This document shows, one piece after another, positions 31,441 through 40,789 of a stretch of DNA of 64,000 nucleotides. The notes beneath the pieces were generated by a model, which saw only the letters and a program-made list of their open reading frames with translations, was not told the origin of the DNA and ran no database searches. Position 1 is the stretch's first letter. Every line of letters begins with the position of its first letter. Both the position numbers and the translations under genes were made by a program. The stretch comes from Actinoalloteichus hoggarensis (GTDB taxonomy: Bacteria; Actinomycetota; Actinomycetes; Mycobacteriales; Pseudonocardiaceae): the NCBI RefSeq assembly GCF_002234535.1, contig NZ_CP022521.1:6060001-6124000 (forward strand). Direction: 5' to 3'.

Positions 31441-32271
31441 ATGGCCGCCTCCGCCAAGAAGCTGCTCGCCGAACTGAGCAGACCGGGACCGCATCACGTG
31501 CTCTACGGCGACCTCGCCCTGGTCGGCCTGCCCGGCCTCGTCGTCACGCCGCGTCGCGGCTCCGACCTGCCCGCGGTCGCCTTCGGGCACGGCTGGATGC
31601 AGCCGTTGCCGCGTTATCGATCGCTGCTGCGGCACCTGGCCTCCTGGGGAATCGTCGTCGCCGCGCCTGCCACCCACCGCGGACCGCTGCCCTCGCATCG
31701 GCTCTTCGCCGCCGACCTGCGCACCGCGCTCGACGTGTGCACCGGAGTACGGCTGGGCGACGGGCGGATCAGCGTCGACGCCGACCGCCTCGGCGTCGTC
31801 GGTCATTCCTTCGGCGGCGGGGCGGCCGTCATCGCCGCCGCCGAGGAACCGCGCATCCGGACAGTGGTGACCATCTCACCCACCGAGTCACGTCCGTCGG
31901 CGGTCGTCGCGGGCGGCGGAGTGCGGGTGCCCGCGCTGCATCTGGCGGGCGGTGAGGATCGGGTCGCCCCGCCGGAGGCCACCGCCGAGCCGCTCGCGCA
32001 CGGTTGGGCCGGACCTGTCCAGCTCCGCACGCTGACCAAGGCGGACCACCTCGGCGTCACCGAGGGACGGCACTGGAGCGAGTTGCTGATGGACGGCCGC
32101 GCGTCCCGAGGCCCTCGGCGACTGGCGACCGCGCTGACGACCGCGTTCCTGCTCCGAGTGCTCACCGGCAACCGCGACATGGACCCGCTGTTGGAGAACG
32201 ACGTGTCGGGCGCGCGCCTGGAGTTCAGCAGGCGCAGCCTGCCCGTGACGGCACTGGCCGAGACCGGCTGA
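31441..32271 (+). CDS. Alpha/beta hydrolase (chlorophyllase/dienelactone-hydrolase-like)
   Basis: A 276-residue soluble hydrolase. The nucleophile elbow is VVGHSFGGGAA, and the oxyanion-side motif is AVAFGHGWMQP. The acid is probably in LAGGEDRVAPPEA and the histidine in KADHLGVTEG. The layout resembles chlorophyllase/PET-hydrolase-like esterases without a signal peptide. It is divergent from glmS with a 187-nt spacer. Substrate unknown. Confidence 0.85.
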   Translation: MAASAKKLLAELSRPGPHHVLYGDLALVGLPGLVVTPRRGSDLPAVAFGHGWMQPLPRYRSLLRHLASWGIVVAAPATHRGPLPSHRLFAADLRTALDVCTGVRLGDGRISVDADRLGVVGHSFGGGAAVIAAAEEPRIRTVVTISPTESRPSAVVAGGGVRVPALHLAGGEDRVAPPEATAEPLAHGWAGPVQLRTLTKADHLGVTEGRHWSELLMDGRASRGPRRLATALTTAFLLRVLTGNRDMDPLLENDVSGARLEFSRRSLPVTALAETG

Positions 32272-32790
32272 ATCGGCTCGGCCGAGCAGGCTCCTCGGCT
32301 CGCCCCGGCTCGGCTCGCGCCACGGACGTCGTGGTGTCCGCCCCGGCCTCCCAGGTCCGGATTCAGCCGGCCGCCGCGACCCGCCCGGCTCGCTCCCGCC
32401 TCGACCTCGACGCACGACCGATCGGCGGGCAAGACCTCATGGAGAGGCCGGCGCAGGAATCCGCCACACCGGAGTCCATGCTCCCGCCGCGCCTGGCACG
32501 TCGCGGCGGTCGGTCGTCCGCACTGCCCGGAGGTGCGGCCGCCGCGGCGCCTCCCCGAGGCATCGCGACGTGACGGCCCGTCCGGCACCCCGGCGACGCG
32601 AGAGACCGCCCGCGCCGCCGGGAGCGACCGGACACGGTGCATCCAGACTCCGTGGTGCGGAGGCCGCGTTCCGTCCCGATCTCGGCACCATGACGATCGA
32701 GGCCTCGCCGGACCTCGCCCACACCACACGATCGATAGCCTTGTCCGGTCACGCCTGGCACACCGTTGACGCCGAGTTCGGGGGCACGAC
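32272..32790. other. Intergenic region
   Basis: 519 nt between the hydrolase and the first Pro/Gly-rich membrane protein. GCTCGGCCGAGC, a 12-bp perfect palindrome, lies at 32276-32287 just after the hydrolase stop. Otherwise I see only shadow frames. Confidence 0.45.
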
Positions 32791-33519
32791 ATGTCGCTAC
32801 CACCACAACATCCGCCGGGCCCGCCGATACAGGGACCGGGCGGATCCCGCCCAGGTGGACAGTCGGGGTTCGCGGGCGGGCCGCCACCGCCTGGCCAGCC
32901 CGGCGGCGTCATGGGACCGCCCGGCGGTCCCGGACCAGGCGGCTTCGGCCCGCCCGGTGTCTACGGCCCGCCGGGCGGCGGGCTGCCCGGCCAGGGGAAC
33001 AGACCGCTCGCATCCTGGGGCGGGCCGTCGGTCGGCATGCTGGTGCTCGGCATCCTGCTCGTCTGTCTGGCGGCGATGCCGCTCGCCATCCTCGGCATCC
33101 CCGCGATGCTGGAGTGGGGCTCCGCCGGTCTCGGTCTCTTCGCGCCCGCCCCGCTCAGCGGGATCGTCTGCCTGATCGTGATCCTCAGCGCGGCGCTCAT
33201 CCACCACGGCCGCCGAATCAGTCAGGCGGTGATCATCGGGCTCGGCGGCGGGTTCTCCGGCGTCATCGCCGTCATCGGGCTGATCGGCGATCCGGCGTCC
33301 CTGCCGATCTGGCTGTCGGCGAGCGCGGCGGTGGGCACCATCGCCTTGATCGTCCTGCCGCTCGTGCCGCCGCTCTCGCAGGCGGCACGCAAGACCGTCG
33401 GCGGGCGGCCCGGGGGCGGCGGGTACCCCGGCGGCGCGCCCCTCGGCCCCGCAGGCCCCGGCACGGGCCCCGGTCCGATGCCGCCCGGAGCACCGCAGCC
33501 GCCCATGCGAGGTCACTGA
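32791..33519 (+). CDS. Pro/Gly-rich multi-pass membrane protein (paralogue 1)
   Basis: A 242-residue protein. Residues 1-75 are Pro/Gly/Gln-rich and disordered. Four hydrophobic segments follow at about 80-200 (VGMLVLGILLVCLAAMPLAI, LSGIVCLIVILSAAL, AVIIGLGGGFSGVIAVIGLI, AAVGTIALIVLPLVPPLS). A second Pro/Gly-rich tail ends the protein. The same plan and LIVLPxVPPLSxAA motif recur in the next gene, so the two are paralogues. Such proteins are common in actinomycetes near secretion or envelope genes; function unknown. Confidence 0.78.
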   Translation: MSLPPQHPPGPPIQGPGGSRPGGQSGFAGGPPPPGQPGGVMGPPGGPGPGGFGPPGVYGPPGGGLPGQGNRPLASWGGPSVGMLVLGILLVCLAAMPLAILGIPAMLEWGSAGLGLFAPAPLSGIVCLIVILSAALIHHGRRISQAVIIGLGGGFSGVIAVIGLIGDPASLPIWLSASAAVGTIALIVLPLVPPLSQAARKTVGGRPGGGGYPGGAPLGPAGPGTGPGPMPPGAPQPPMRGH

Positions 33520-33705
33520 CCCGCCTGCCGGGTGGACGGCGGCGACGGCTCGGCGCGAGCAGGGCCGCTCCCAGGTGCGGGCTCACCCAGACGATCGAAT
33601 CGGCCAGAGCCGACCGGCGGATCAGCAGGAACGGCTGCCTCGAGCTCCCGAGCTCGACCAGACTCGGCGCTCACATCGACGCGACATCAGAGTAGGGAGC
33701 GAGAC

Positions 33706-34518
33706 ATGTCACAGGCAGGGCCGCCCGGCGGGCCATTTCCGCCTGGTCACCACCCACCGCAGGGCTTCGGGGCACCGGGATTCGGCGGACCACCGAGCGG
33801 CCCGATGCCGCAGCAGGTCCCCGGATCTCATCCGCAGTTCGGTCAGCCTGGTCCCGGGCAGCCTGGTCCCGGGCTGCCGCCCCCGGGGATGACCGTCCCG
33901 GGCCCGTTCCCATCCGGGCCTCCGCCCGGCCGCGGCGGCCCCCGCAGGCCCACAATCGGTTCGCTGATCCTCGGGATCGTGCTCGTCGCGATCGCGGTGA
34001 CGCCCGCGGTGGTCTTCAGCAATCTGCTGCTCTTCTTCCCGCTGAGCTGGTTCATGAACGGGTTCACGATGCTCGCGTCGGCGGCGACCGTGCTTCCGCT
34101 GCTCGGTGTCACGCTCATCACCCTGATCCGACGCGTCGCCCAGGTGCTGATCGTCCTCGGCGGCATCGGTGTCGGCGTGCTGGTCGGGGTCGTCTTCGGC
34201 GGGAGCGCCGAGGCTCCGGACACCGGAGACTGGGTGATGGCCGCCTGTCTGGCGGCGGGCGCGATCGCCCTGATCGTGCTGCCCTTCGTGCCCCCGTTGA
34301 GCTGGGCGGCCCAGGGAAGTTCCGCGACGCCGCGGGCCGGCGGCGGGCCGGGCCCCGGCGGGCAGACAGCGCCCGGCGGGCCCAGCTGGCAGGGCGGACC
34401 GGGTTGGCAGGGCGGACCAGGTACGCAGGCCGGGCCGGGTTGGCAGGGACACGAAGGCGCGGGGCACGGCATCGGCGCTCCGCCGACTCCCCCGCCCGGT
34501 CCGCCGCCGGGTCGGTAG
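33706..34518 (+). CDS. Pro/Gly-rich multi-pass membrane protein (paralogue 2)
   Basis: A 270-residue paralogue of the preceding gene. It has a disordered Pro/Gly/Gln N-terminus (1-78) and four membrane segments (IGSLILGIVLVAIAVTPAVV, FTMLASAATVLPLLGVTLIT, VLIVLGGIGVGVLVGVVFG, ACLAAGAIALIVLPFVPPLS). The C-terminal tail has repeated WQGGPG. The ATG at 33706 follows GGGAG; the longer upstream frame lacks a site. Function unknown. Confidence 0.8.
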   Translation: MSQAGPPGGPFPPGHHPPQGFGAPGFGGPPSGPMPQQVPGSHPQFGQPGPGQPGPGLPPPGMTVPGPFPSGPPPGRGGPRRPTIGSLILGIVLVAIAVTPAVVFSNLLLFFPLSWFMNGFTMLASAATVLPLLGVTLITLIRRVAQVLIVLGGIGVGVLVGVVFGGSAEAPDTGDWVMAACLAAGAIALIVLPFVPPLSWAAQGSSATPRAGGGPGPGGQTAPGGPSWQGGPGWQGGPGTQAGPGWQGHEGAGHGIGAPPTPPPGPPPGR

Positions 34519-34666
34519 AGGTCGCAGGCTCGCCCTCGCCACTGCTCGACGCCCTCCGACGTCCCGCGGACGGGACCGCCGACCGGCGTCACGGGAGCCG
34601 AGGACGACGGACGATCCCTGGATCCTGCCGAGACACAGGCCTGACACCAGTCACGACCACGATGGA

Positions 34667-34700
34667 GAAGGGGTGTGCCCCTGCCGGCGCACACCCCTTC
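34667..34700. terminator. Bidirectional hairpin terminator
   Basis: GAAGGGGTGTGC and GCACACCCCTTC form a perfect 12-bp stem with a 10-nt loop between convergent genes. Confidence 0.85.
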
Positions 34701-34766
34701 CGTCTGGTCGAGCCCATCCCGTCAGACACCACGCCTGTCGCCGACCGGGCGGCTCGAACCCGCTGC

Positions 34767-35267
34767 CTACTGGAGCCAGTTGCCCGCCGAGAAGTCCTCG
34801 TCGTCGTCCTCGTCGCGACGTCGACGCGCGGGCGGCCGCTGCGGCACGGGGCCCGGGCGGGCGATCTGCGGCGGCGGAGGGGGTTCGGCCCTCGGCGGAG
34901 CAGGATCGGGGCCGGGAGCAGCCTGTTGCCCCTGGTGTCCCGTGCTCGCCGCCTCGGCTGCGATCAGCCGCTCCATCTCGTCGATCTCAGCGGAGGCGTC
35001 GCGCATCTCCTCCGCGTCGTAGTCGACGTTGAGCGTCTGCTCCGACTGGCGTCTGCCGAACGGGTCGGCCTGTTGCTTCTCCTTCTCCTTCGCCCACCGC
35101 TGTAAGGCGGTGATCCGTTTGCCCCAGCGGTCCGTGGTCTTCTTGGTCGCCTCCGCGGCGTCCTTGTTCATCTGTGCCGACTTGTCGCGGTAGTACTCCC
35201 GGTTCTCCCGTAAGGAGCGCAGCCGGGAGTCGAATTCAGCGCGAAGTCGGGCAGCCCTGCCTTCCAC
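34767..35267 (-). CDS. Coiled-coil protein of ESX substrate module A
   Basis: A 166-residue protein with no family that I recognise. Residues 1-110 are highly charged and helical (RLRAEFDSRLRSLRENREYY, KKTTDRWGKRITALQRWAKE), likely coiled coil. Residues 115-150 are Pro-rich. The end, DEDDDEDFSAGNWLQ, resembles the end of the protein at 42414-42815 (GEDEDDDFSQQRILG). GTG at 35267 follows a GAGAGGGGG purine run. It is the last gene of the 38491-34767 operon and is probably a chaperone or structural partner of the 947-residue protein (inference). Confidence 0.75.
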   Translation of the reverse strand: MEGRAARLRAEFDSRLRSLRENREYYRDKSAQMNKDAAEATKKTTDRWGKRITALQRWAKEKEKQQADPFGRRQSEQTLNVDYDAEEMRDASAEIDEMERLIAAEAASTGHQGQQAAPGPDPAPPRAEPPPPPQIARPGPVPQRPPARRRRDEDDDEDFSAGNWLQ

Positions 35268-35305
35268 CGATCCCCCTCTCCCTTATCACCGGTCGGCCTC
35301 TCTGG

Positions 35306-38149
35306 TCAGTCGTCGTCACCGAGCAGCGCGCGGATTCGATTAGTGGTCTTGGCGGCCTCGCCCGCGTCGAACAGCTCGCCTTGCACACGCCACTGGCTCG
35401 CACCGCGTTCCTGATTCTCGCCACCGCCCTGAGCGCCGCCGCCTCCGCCGCCCATTCCGCCTGCCATGCCGCCCATCATGCCGCCGCCCGCGCTGCTCTG
35501 GCCGCCGCCCGAGCCCGCCGAATTCAGCTGGCCCGACTGGCCCGGACCGGGCTGGCCGGGCGGGCCGCTGTCAGGCAGCACGCCGAAGCCCGCCTGGCCT
35601 GCGGGTGGTGCCTGCGGAGTGCTGGTGGAGGGCGCCGTGCCCGGTGCGTCCGGCTGCGGACCCCACGCGGCGGCGGCACCGCCGCCTGGCGCGAAGCCGT
35701 GCGGCCCCGCCGGTCCGGGCATCCCCGGACCGGAGGAGTGGGCGGCCGCCGCCGAGATCCCGGGCGGGCCGTCCTGGCCGCCGCCCGGCGACGGGCCGAC
35801 GCCCTCCGGAGCGGTGAAGCCGGGCGGGGTGAAGCCCTGCGGCGGACCGAAGCCGCCCCCGCCCGCAGGCATCGTCTGGGGCGGACCGAACGCGCCCGGA
35901 CCGCCGCCGGGACCCTGCTGCTCGTAACCGCCGGGGCCGAAGGACTGACCCGGGCCGAACTGGGCCTGCTGGCCGGGTCCGCCGAAGCCCTGTGCCCCGA
36001 TCGGCTGGGCCCGCTCGCCCCCCGGGCTCTGCCACGGTCCCTCGAAGCGAGGTCCGTCGCCGCCGGGTCGGAGGTCCGGCGTCACCTGCTGCGGCATCGT
36101 CTGGAAGCCGTCGGGCCGCTCACGCAGACCGTTGCCGACCCGGTCGGCCAACGGATCGCCGCCGCCGCCGAACTCGGTCACGTAGCTGGTCGAGTTGCCC
36201 TCGCCGTCCTCGACCGTGATCAGGTATCCGCCCTGACCGCCGGGGGCGGGCTGCACGTTGATGGTCGAGTCGCCGTCCTGGATGACCGCCTGACCGTCGG
36301 AGTCCAGCTGGATCGGCCGGGCCGTGCCGTCCTCGGGCCGTTCCCAGCCGGAGACGCCGTCGGGCCCGAACGCCTCGCCCGGCATCGTGCTCGGCGCACC
36401 CGGCCCGAACGGCGTCTCCGCGGGCGCGGGCATGGTCTGATACGGACCGGGAACGGTGCCGGGCCCGCCAGGACCACCGGGCATGCCAGGACCGCCAGGC
36501 CCGCCCGGGCCGAAGTCGATCTCGTAACTCTGCTTGTCGCCGTCCGGCCCGAGGATCTCCAACTCCACTCGACCGTCGTCGCCGGGCGGGTGGACGATGA
36601 TCTCGTCGTCGCCGTTCTCGATGGTGACCGGGCCGCCGGGCACCTCCGGGGTCACCCGGAACGGGTCCTCCGGGGTGCCCGTGCCGGGGCTGTCCGGTCC
36701 CTGGAGGCCCGGCGGAAGGTCGCCGATCTCGGGCATCGGGCCGGGGTCCGGGACCTCCGGCATCTCGGGCGCCTCGGGGGCGCTGGGCAGCCCACCGGGC
36801 GGCAGGTCGGGCATCGAGGGCGCCCCGCCCCCGCCCGCTCCCGCGCCGCTGCCGCCGCCGGACCCGCCGCCGCCCCCGCCCATATCGGGCATGCCGCCGG
36901 AGCCGTTGCCGCCGCCGGAGCCGTTGCCGCCGCCGTCGTATCCGCCACCGTCAGTGACCGCGTCGAAGATCTCGGGCCCGATGTCGGCCAGGGCATCGTT
37001 CAACTGGCCCCATGCCTCGATGAGCAGTCCGTCGGTAGCGACGCACGCATCATCGAACTGGGCCTTGTGCCCCTCCATCCGAGGAATCAGCCACGCGTTG
37101 AGCCACCGGCTCGCCTCGCGTGCGGCCTCCTCCTTGATCGAGTCCGGAACATTGTCCCCGCAGCCGCCGGTATCGTATTGAACACCGAGTTGACTCGCGA
37201 TCGAGGCCAGCTCCTCGTCATTGGCCTCTTTACGCGCGACGCGGATCAGCAGCTCGACCTGATTCGGCGAATACGCGCCGCCGAGTTCCGTCGCATCCGG
37301 CTCGAAGATCCACATGAAATCCGCTTTATAATAGCAGGCCTCCTCGGCCCCCAGTGCGGACGACTCCAGCGTGGTGACCAATTCTTTGAACTTCGTCATG
37401 AAGGTATCGGAATTGGTCAAAAAATTGTGAATCTGGTTCTGCGCCTGAGCTGCCGCGCCGCCGGACCAGACCTGCGCCAACGCGCTGCCATGGCCTCTCA
37501 AGTTCTCCCTGATCGTGTCCAGCGCGTCATAGACGCCGTTCAAACGGTCAAGCTCAGCCTGAAACCTGCCGAAAGCCACCTCACGCTGCTCGTCATAACT
37601 ACGGCAGATCGCGTCGTAGTCGAGCGATCCCCCCGCCCAGTCGTTGTACTGCGGGATGAAGTTATGGAAGAACTCCAGACCGACCGCACCCGCGTCGAAC
37701 ATGGGCTTGGAGGTCGAGTCTCCCGACGGGGAGCCGCTCTCGTGCGCGCTCGCCGCGTCGTCCAGGTGGTTTCGATTGCCCTCGCGCCGCTCGAGGGACT
37801 CCTGGATCGACCTGGCCTCCTCCATGGACTGGGCGAGGTCGTGTTCTCCGACTCCGGCGTACAGGCCCTGTCCCCACAGGTCGTTTCCGTAGTGCTCGTC
37901 GGACTCGACCACCGCGTTGGCCTGTTGTCCCTGGCGCCAGGTCTCGACGGCGCCATGCGCTCCGTGCCGGTCGACGGCTGCCTGCACGTGATCGGGCAGC
38001 GGCTCGTCGTCCCGACCGCGATAGCTGCCCGCCCATTCGGCGATGATCTGCTTCCGCAGCGCATCCGGGATACCCGGATCATCGATGATCTGCTGAATCT
38101 CCTCATCAGAAGGAGAATCATCTTGCATATTTACGCGCTCGTCTGCCAT
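35306..38149 (-). CDS. Large Gly/Pro-rich type VII secretion-associated protein
   Basis: A 947-residue putative ESX substrate. Residues 1-420 are helical and polar, with a WXG100/PPE-like helical hairpin (QVWSGGAAAQAQNQIHNFL at about 220-240). Residues 420-900 are low-complexity Gly/Pro/Gln with two short beta-like repeats (DDEIIVHPPGDDGRVELEI; DSTINVQPAPGGQGGYLIT). The C-terminus (GMMGGMAGGMGGGGGG, then ER...ELF...IRALLGDDD) matches that of the 422-residue protein at 52271-53539. DNA for residues 1-330 is visibly less GC-rich than its neighbours. It lies 30 nt after an EspC-like gene. Function unknown. Confidence 0.78.
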   Translation of the reverse strand: MADERVNMQDDSPSDEEIQQIIDDPGIPDALRKQIIAEWAGSYRGRDDEPLPDHVQAAVDRHGAHGAVETWRQGQQANAVVESDEHYGNDLWGQGLYAGVGEHDLAQSMEEARSIQESLERREGNRNHLDDAASAHESGSPSGDSTSKPMFDAGAVGLEFFHNFIPQYNDWAGGSLDYDAICRSYDEQREVAFGRFQAELDRLNGVYDALDTIRENLRGHGSALAQVWSGGAAAQAQNQIHNFLTNSDTFMTKFKELVTTLESSALGAEEACYYKADFMWIFEPDATELGGAYSPNQVELLIRVARKEANDEELASIASQLGVQYDTGGCGDNVPDSIKEEAAREASRWLNAWLIPRMEGHKAQFDDACVATDGLLIEAWGQLNDALADIGPEIFDAVTDGGGYDGGGNGSGGGNGSGGMPDMGGGGGGSGGGSGAGAGGGGAPSMPDLPPGGLPSAPEAPEMPEVPDPGPMPEIGDLPPGLQGPDSPGTGTPEDPFRVTPEVPGGPVTIENGDDEIIVHPPGDDGRVELEILGPDGDKQSYEIDFGPGGPGGPGMPGGPGGPGTVPGPYQTMPAPAETPFGPGAPSTMPGEAFGPDGVSGWERPEDGTARPIQLDSDGQAVIQDGDSTINVQPAPGGQGGYLITVEDGEGNSTSYVTEFGGGGDPLADRVGNGLRERPDGFQTMPQQVTPDLRPGGDGPRFEGPWQSPGGERAQPIGAQGFGGPGQQAQFGPGQSFGPGGYEQQGPGGGPGAFGPPQTMPAGGGGFGPPQGFTPPGFTAPEGVGPSPGGGQDGPPGISAAAAHSSGPGMPGPAGPHGFAPGGGAAAAWGPQPDAPGTAPSTSTPQAPPAGQAGFGVLPDSGPPGQPGPGQSGQLNSAGSGGGQSSAGGGMMGGMAGGMGGGGGGAQGGGENQERGASQWRVQGELFDAGEAAKTTNRIRALLGDDD

Positions 38150-38179
38150 AGCCAGCTCACTCCACCCTCGTCAGCACCG

Positions 38180-38491
38180 TCAGCCCAGCCCCTGCATCCG
38201 CGCGGCCTCTTCGTCCTCGAGCGCCGAGTAGGTTCGGTAAGACTGCGTGACGTTTTCCGCCAGCGCGCGTGCCTGGCGGGCGTACTCTTGGACGGCCTTC
38301 ACCAGCTTATCGTCTATGCCCGCGGCATAGTTCTCGCCGTAAGAATGGTACTTCTCGCCCCCGAAATCACTCGGTCCGAGCACGCTCTGCGCCAGCGCGG
38401 TGGCCTGCTCGTCGATCGATTCGGCTTCTCCCTCGATCTGTCCACCGATGGACGACATCTCATCCAGAGTAGTCTGGTAATTGTCGCTCAT
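38180..38491 (-). CDS. EspC/WXG100-like small secreted protein (module A)
   Basis: A 103-residue, all-helical, acidic protein. A helix-turn-helix is centred on SVLGPSDFGGEKYHSYG, where DFG replaces WXG, resembling the EspC (ESX secretion-associated) family. Near the C-terminus YSALE fits the general ESX export motif YxxxD/E. It has no signal peptide. It heads the operon with the 947- and 166-residue proteins and probably pairs with the former for export. Confidence 0.78.
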   Translation of the reverse strand: MSDNYQTTLDEMSSIGGQIEGEAESIDEQATALAQSVLGPSDFGGEKYHSYGENYAAGIDDKLVKAVQEYARQARALAENVTQSYRTYSALEDEEAARMQGLG

Positions 38492-38651
38492 TGGCCCCCC
38501 GTCCCATATTCCGCCATGCCGTCAGGTCGACGGGCGCGTCTGTGCTCCGACGTGACGGCCCGATCTTCGGTTCCCAGGATCGCAGGCCTACAGGCGTCGC
38601 GGGGGGACACCTTCCAACAACTTGCTAACGCGAAACTGACATTGCCGCCTG

Positions 38652-38679
38652 CCCCGTGCCTCCGGTGAGAGGCGCGGGG
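38652..38679. terminator. Hairpin downstream of glmM
   Basis: CCCCGTGCCTC and GAGGCGCGGGG pair over 11 bp (one G-T wobble) with a 6-nt loop, 26 nt past the glmM stop on its strand. Confidence 0.7.
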
Positions 38680-38704
38680 CCGCGTGCGGTCCGACAGGGG
38701 TTCG

Positions 38705-40039
38705 TCAGCCCACCGATGAGACGACGTCGACGAGCCTGCGGGCCGCCGCGTCGGCGATGTCCTGGCTGGTGGCCTCCACCATCACCCGCACGATCTGCTC
38801 GGTGCCGGAGGGCCGCAGCAGCACCCGGCCGTTCTCGCCCAGCTCGGCAGACACCTCGGCGACGGCGGCGGCCACCTCGGGCGCCTCGGCCACCGCCGCC
38901 TTGTTCGCGACCGTGACGTTGATCAACACCTGCGGCAGGCGTCGCATCACCGAGGCCAGGTGGGACAGCGGCTTGCCGGTGGAGGCCATCCGGGCCATCA
39001 GCCGCAACGCGGTCAGCAGCCCGTCACCGGTGGTCGCGTGCGAGGGCAGCACGACGTGGCCGGACTGCTCACCGCCCAGCGAGAGCCCACCCGCCCGCAG
39101 CTCCTCCAGCACGTACCGGTCCCCCACCGCCGTGGTGCGCAGCGTGATCCCGTTCTCCCGCATGGCCAGGTGCAGACCCAGGTTGCTCATCACCGTCGCC
39201 ACCAGCGTGTCCTCGGCCAGCTCGCCCGCCTCGCGCAGGGCCAGCGCCAGCACGGCGAGGATCTGATCCCCGTCGACCAGCCCGCCCGCCTCGTCGACGG
39301 CCAGGCAGCGATCTGCGTCGCCGTCATGGGCGATGCCCACGTCGGCCTGGTGCCGCAGCACGGCCGCCCGCAGGTGGTCCATGTGCGTGGAGCCGCAGTC
39401 GTCGTTGATGTTGCGTCCGTCCGGATCCGCGTGCAGCGCGACGACCTCGGCTCCCGCCCGGCGGAACACGTCCGGGGCGACGAAGGAGGCGGCGCCGTGC
39501 GAGCAGTCCACGACGACCCGCAGGCCGTCCAGCCGCTGCGGCGTGGCGACCAGGAGGTGGTCCGCGTAGCGGCTGTCCGCGTCGGCGACCGGTCGCACCC
39601 GCCCGATCGCACCGCCCGTCGGCCTGCGCACCGCCTTGCCCAGCCGGGCGGTGATCTCGTCCTCCAAGGCGTCCGGCAGCTTGTGCCCGCCCTGGGCGAA
39701 GAGCTTGATGCCGTTGTCCGGCATCGGATTGTGCGAGGCGGAGATCATCACGCCGAAGTCGGCATCCAGCTCCCCGACGAGATAGGCCACCGCAGGCGTC
39801 GGCAGGACTCCGACCAGCAGCACGTCGGTGCCCGCGGCGCTCAGGCCCGCGGTGACCGCCGCCTCCAGCATCTCCCCGCTCGCTCTGGGGTCCCGGCCCA
39901 CCACGGCGACCGGTCGACGACTCTCCGAATGCTCGGACAGCACCTCGGCCGCCGCCGAGGCCAGGGACAGTGCGAGTTCCGGGGACAGATCCGCGTTGGC
40001 GAGTCCACGCACTCCGTCAGTGCCGAAGAGCCGGGCCAT
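38705..40039 (-). CDS. glmM: Phosphoglucosamine mutase
   Basis: Interconverts glucosamine-6-phosphate and -1-phosphate for UDP-GlcNAc synthesis. The 444-residue protein has the family start [13 protein letters not shown], the phosphoserine loop [16 protein letters not shown], the Mg site [12 protein letters not shown], the sugar-specificity GGEQSGHVV and the phosphate loop [23 protein letters not shown] precedes the ATG at 40039. It follows rplM-rpsI after a strong terminator, the same order as in mycobacteria. Confidence 0.97.
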   Translation of the reverse strand: MARLFGTDGVRGLANADLSPELALSLASAAAEVLSEHSESRRPVAVVGRDPRASGEMLEAAVTAGLSAAGTDVLLVGVLPTPAVAYLVGELDADFGVMISASHNPMPDNGIKLFAQGGHKLPDALEDEITARLGKAVRRPTGGAIGRVRPVADADSRYADHLLVATPQRLDGLRVVVDCSHGAASFVAPDVFRRAGAEVVALHADPDGRNINDDCGSTHMDHLRAAVLRHQADVGIAHDGDADRCLAVDEAGGLVDGDQILAVLALALREAGELAEDTLVATVMSNLGLHLAMRENGITLRTTAVGDRYVLEELRAGGLSLGGEQSGHVVLPSHATTGDGLLTALRLMARMASTGKPLSHLASVMRRLPQVLINVTVANKAAVAEAPEVAAAVAEVSAELGENGRVLLRPSGTEQIVRVMVEATSQDIADAAARRLVDVVSSVG

Positions 40040-40100
40040 GGTCGAAGAAACCTCCTCATCGCGCCGCGCTGAAAGGCGCCGCAGGGATTACAGACGACAA

Positions 40101-40138
40101 CGGGAGCAGCCTTCGCCCTTCGGCGATGACTGCTCCCG
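40101..40138. terminator. Terminator of rplM-rpsI
   Basis: CGGGAGCAG and CTGCTCCCG (9 bp) form the outer stem and TCGCC/GGCGA the inner stem with a 4-nt loop, between rpsI and glmM. No T-tract, as usual in this GC-rich class. Confidence 0.85.
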
Positions 40139-40168
40139 CTCACTGCCTGCCCAGAAGCAGGACCCGAA

Positions 40169-40789
40169 TCAGCGCTTGCTGTACTGCGGCGCCTTACGGG
40201 CCTTCTTCAGGCCGTACTTCTTACGCTCCTTGGCCCGCGAGTCGCGAGTGAGGAAACCGGCCTTCTTCAGTGCCGGTCGGTCGTCGGCGTCGACCTCGAT
40301 CAGCGCCCTGGCGATGGCGAGACGCAGCGCGCCCGCCTGGCCGGAGGTGCCGCCGCCGTGCAGGTTCCCGAAGACGTCGAACGCCTCGACCTTCTCCAGG
40401 GTCACCAGCGGCTCCTTGATGAGCTGCTGGTGGACCTTGTTGGGGAAGTAATCCTCGAGGGCCTTGCCGTTGAGCTTGAACTCGCCGGTGCCGGGCACCA
40501 GGCGAACGCGGACCACGGCCTCCTTGCGGCGGCCGACCGTCTGCACCGGGCCGCTGACGAAGGCGACCGGGGCCTCCTCGTCGTCGAACAGGTGCTCGTC
40601 GTCCGACTCGAAGGTCTCGCCCTCGGCGAGCGCGCCCTCGGCGATCTCACCGTCCGCGATCTCACCGTCGGCGACCTCGTCGACCGCGACCTCGACCTCG
40701 ACGCCTTCCGGCGCCTCGACCGTCTCGTCCTGAACGGCCTCGACGGCGTCGTTCACGTTCTCTTCCGAACCATGTTCTGGGGCGGTCAC
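40169..40789 (-). CDS. rpsI: Ribosomal protein S9 with long acidic N-terminal extension
   Basis: The C-terminal ~128 residues are canonical S9: [52 protein letters not shown], and the tRNA-contacting [12 protein letters not shown] tail. The first ~78 residues are an unusual, strongly acidic stretch with repeated [18 protein letters not shown]. Mycobacterial S9 also has a shorter acidic lead. The ATG at 40789 overlaps the rplM stop by 4 nt, which fixes this long start. Confidence 0.95.
   Translation of the reverse strand: MTAPEHGSEENVNDAVEAVQDETVEAPEGVEVEVAVDEVADGEIADGEIAEGALAEGETFESDDEHLFDDEEAPVAFVSGPVQTVGRRKEAVVRVRLVPGTGEFKLNGKALEDYFPNKVHQQLIKEPLVTLEKVEAFDVFGNLHGGGTSGQAGALRLAIARALIEVDADDRPALKKAGFLTRDSRAKERKKYGLKKARKAPQYSKR

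Noticed and set aside
35174-38668. 1164-codon open frame on the plus strand
   Set aside because: Antisense shadow of the 947-residue protein gene and its EspC-like neighbour. Arg/Val/His-rich composition, no motifs, no ribosome site.
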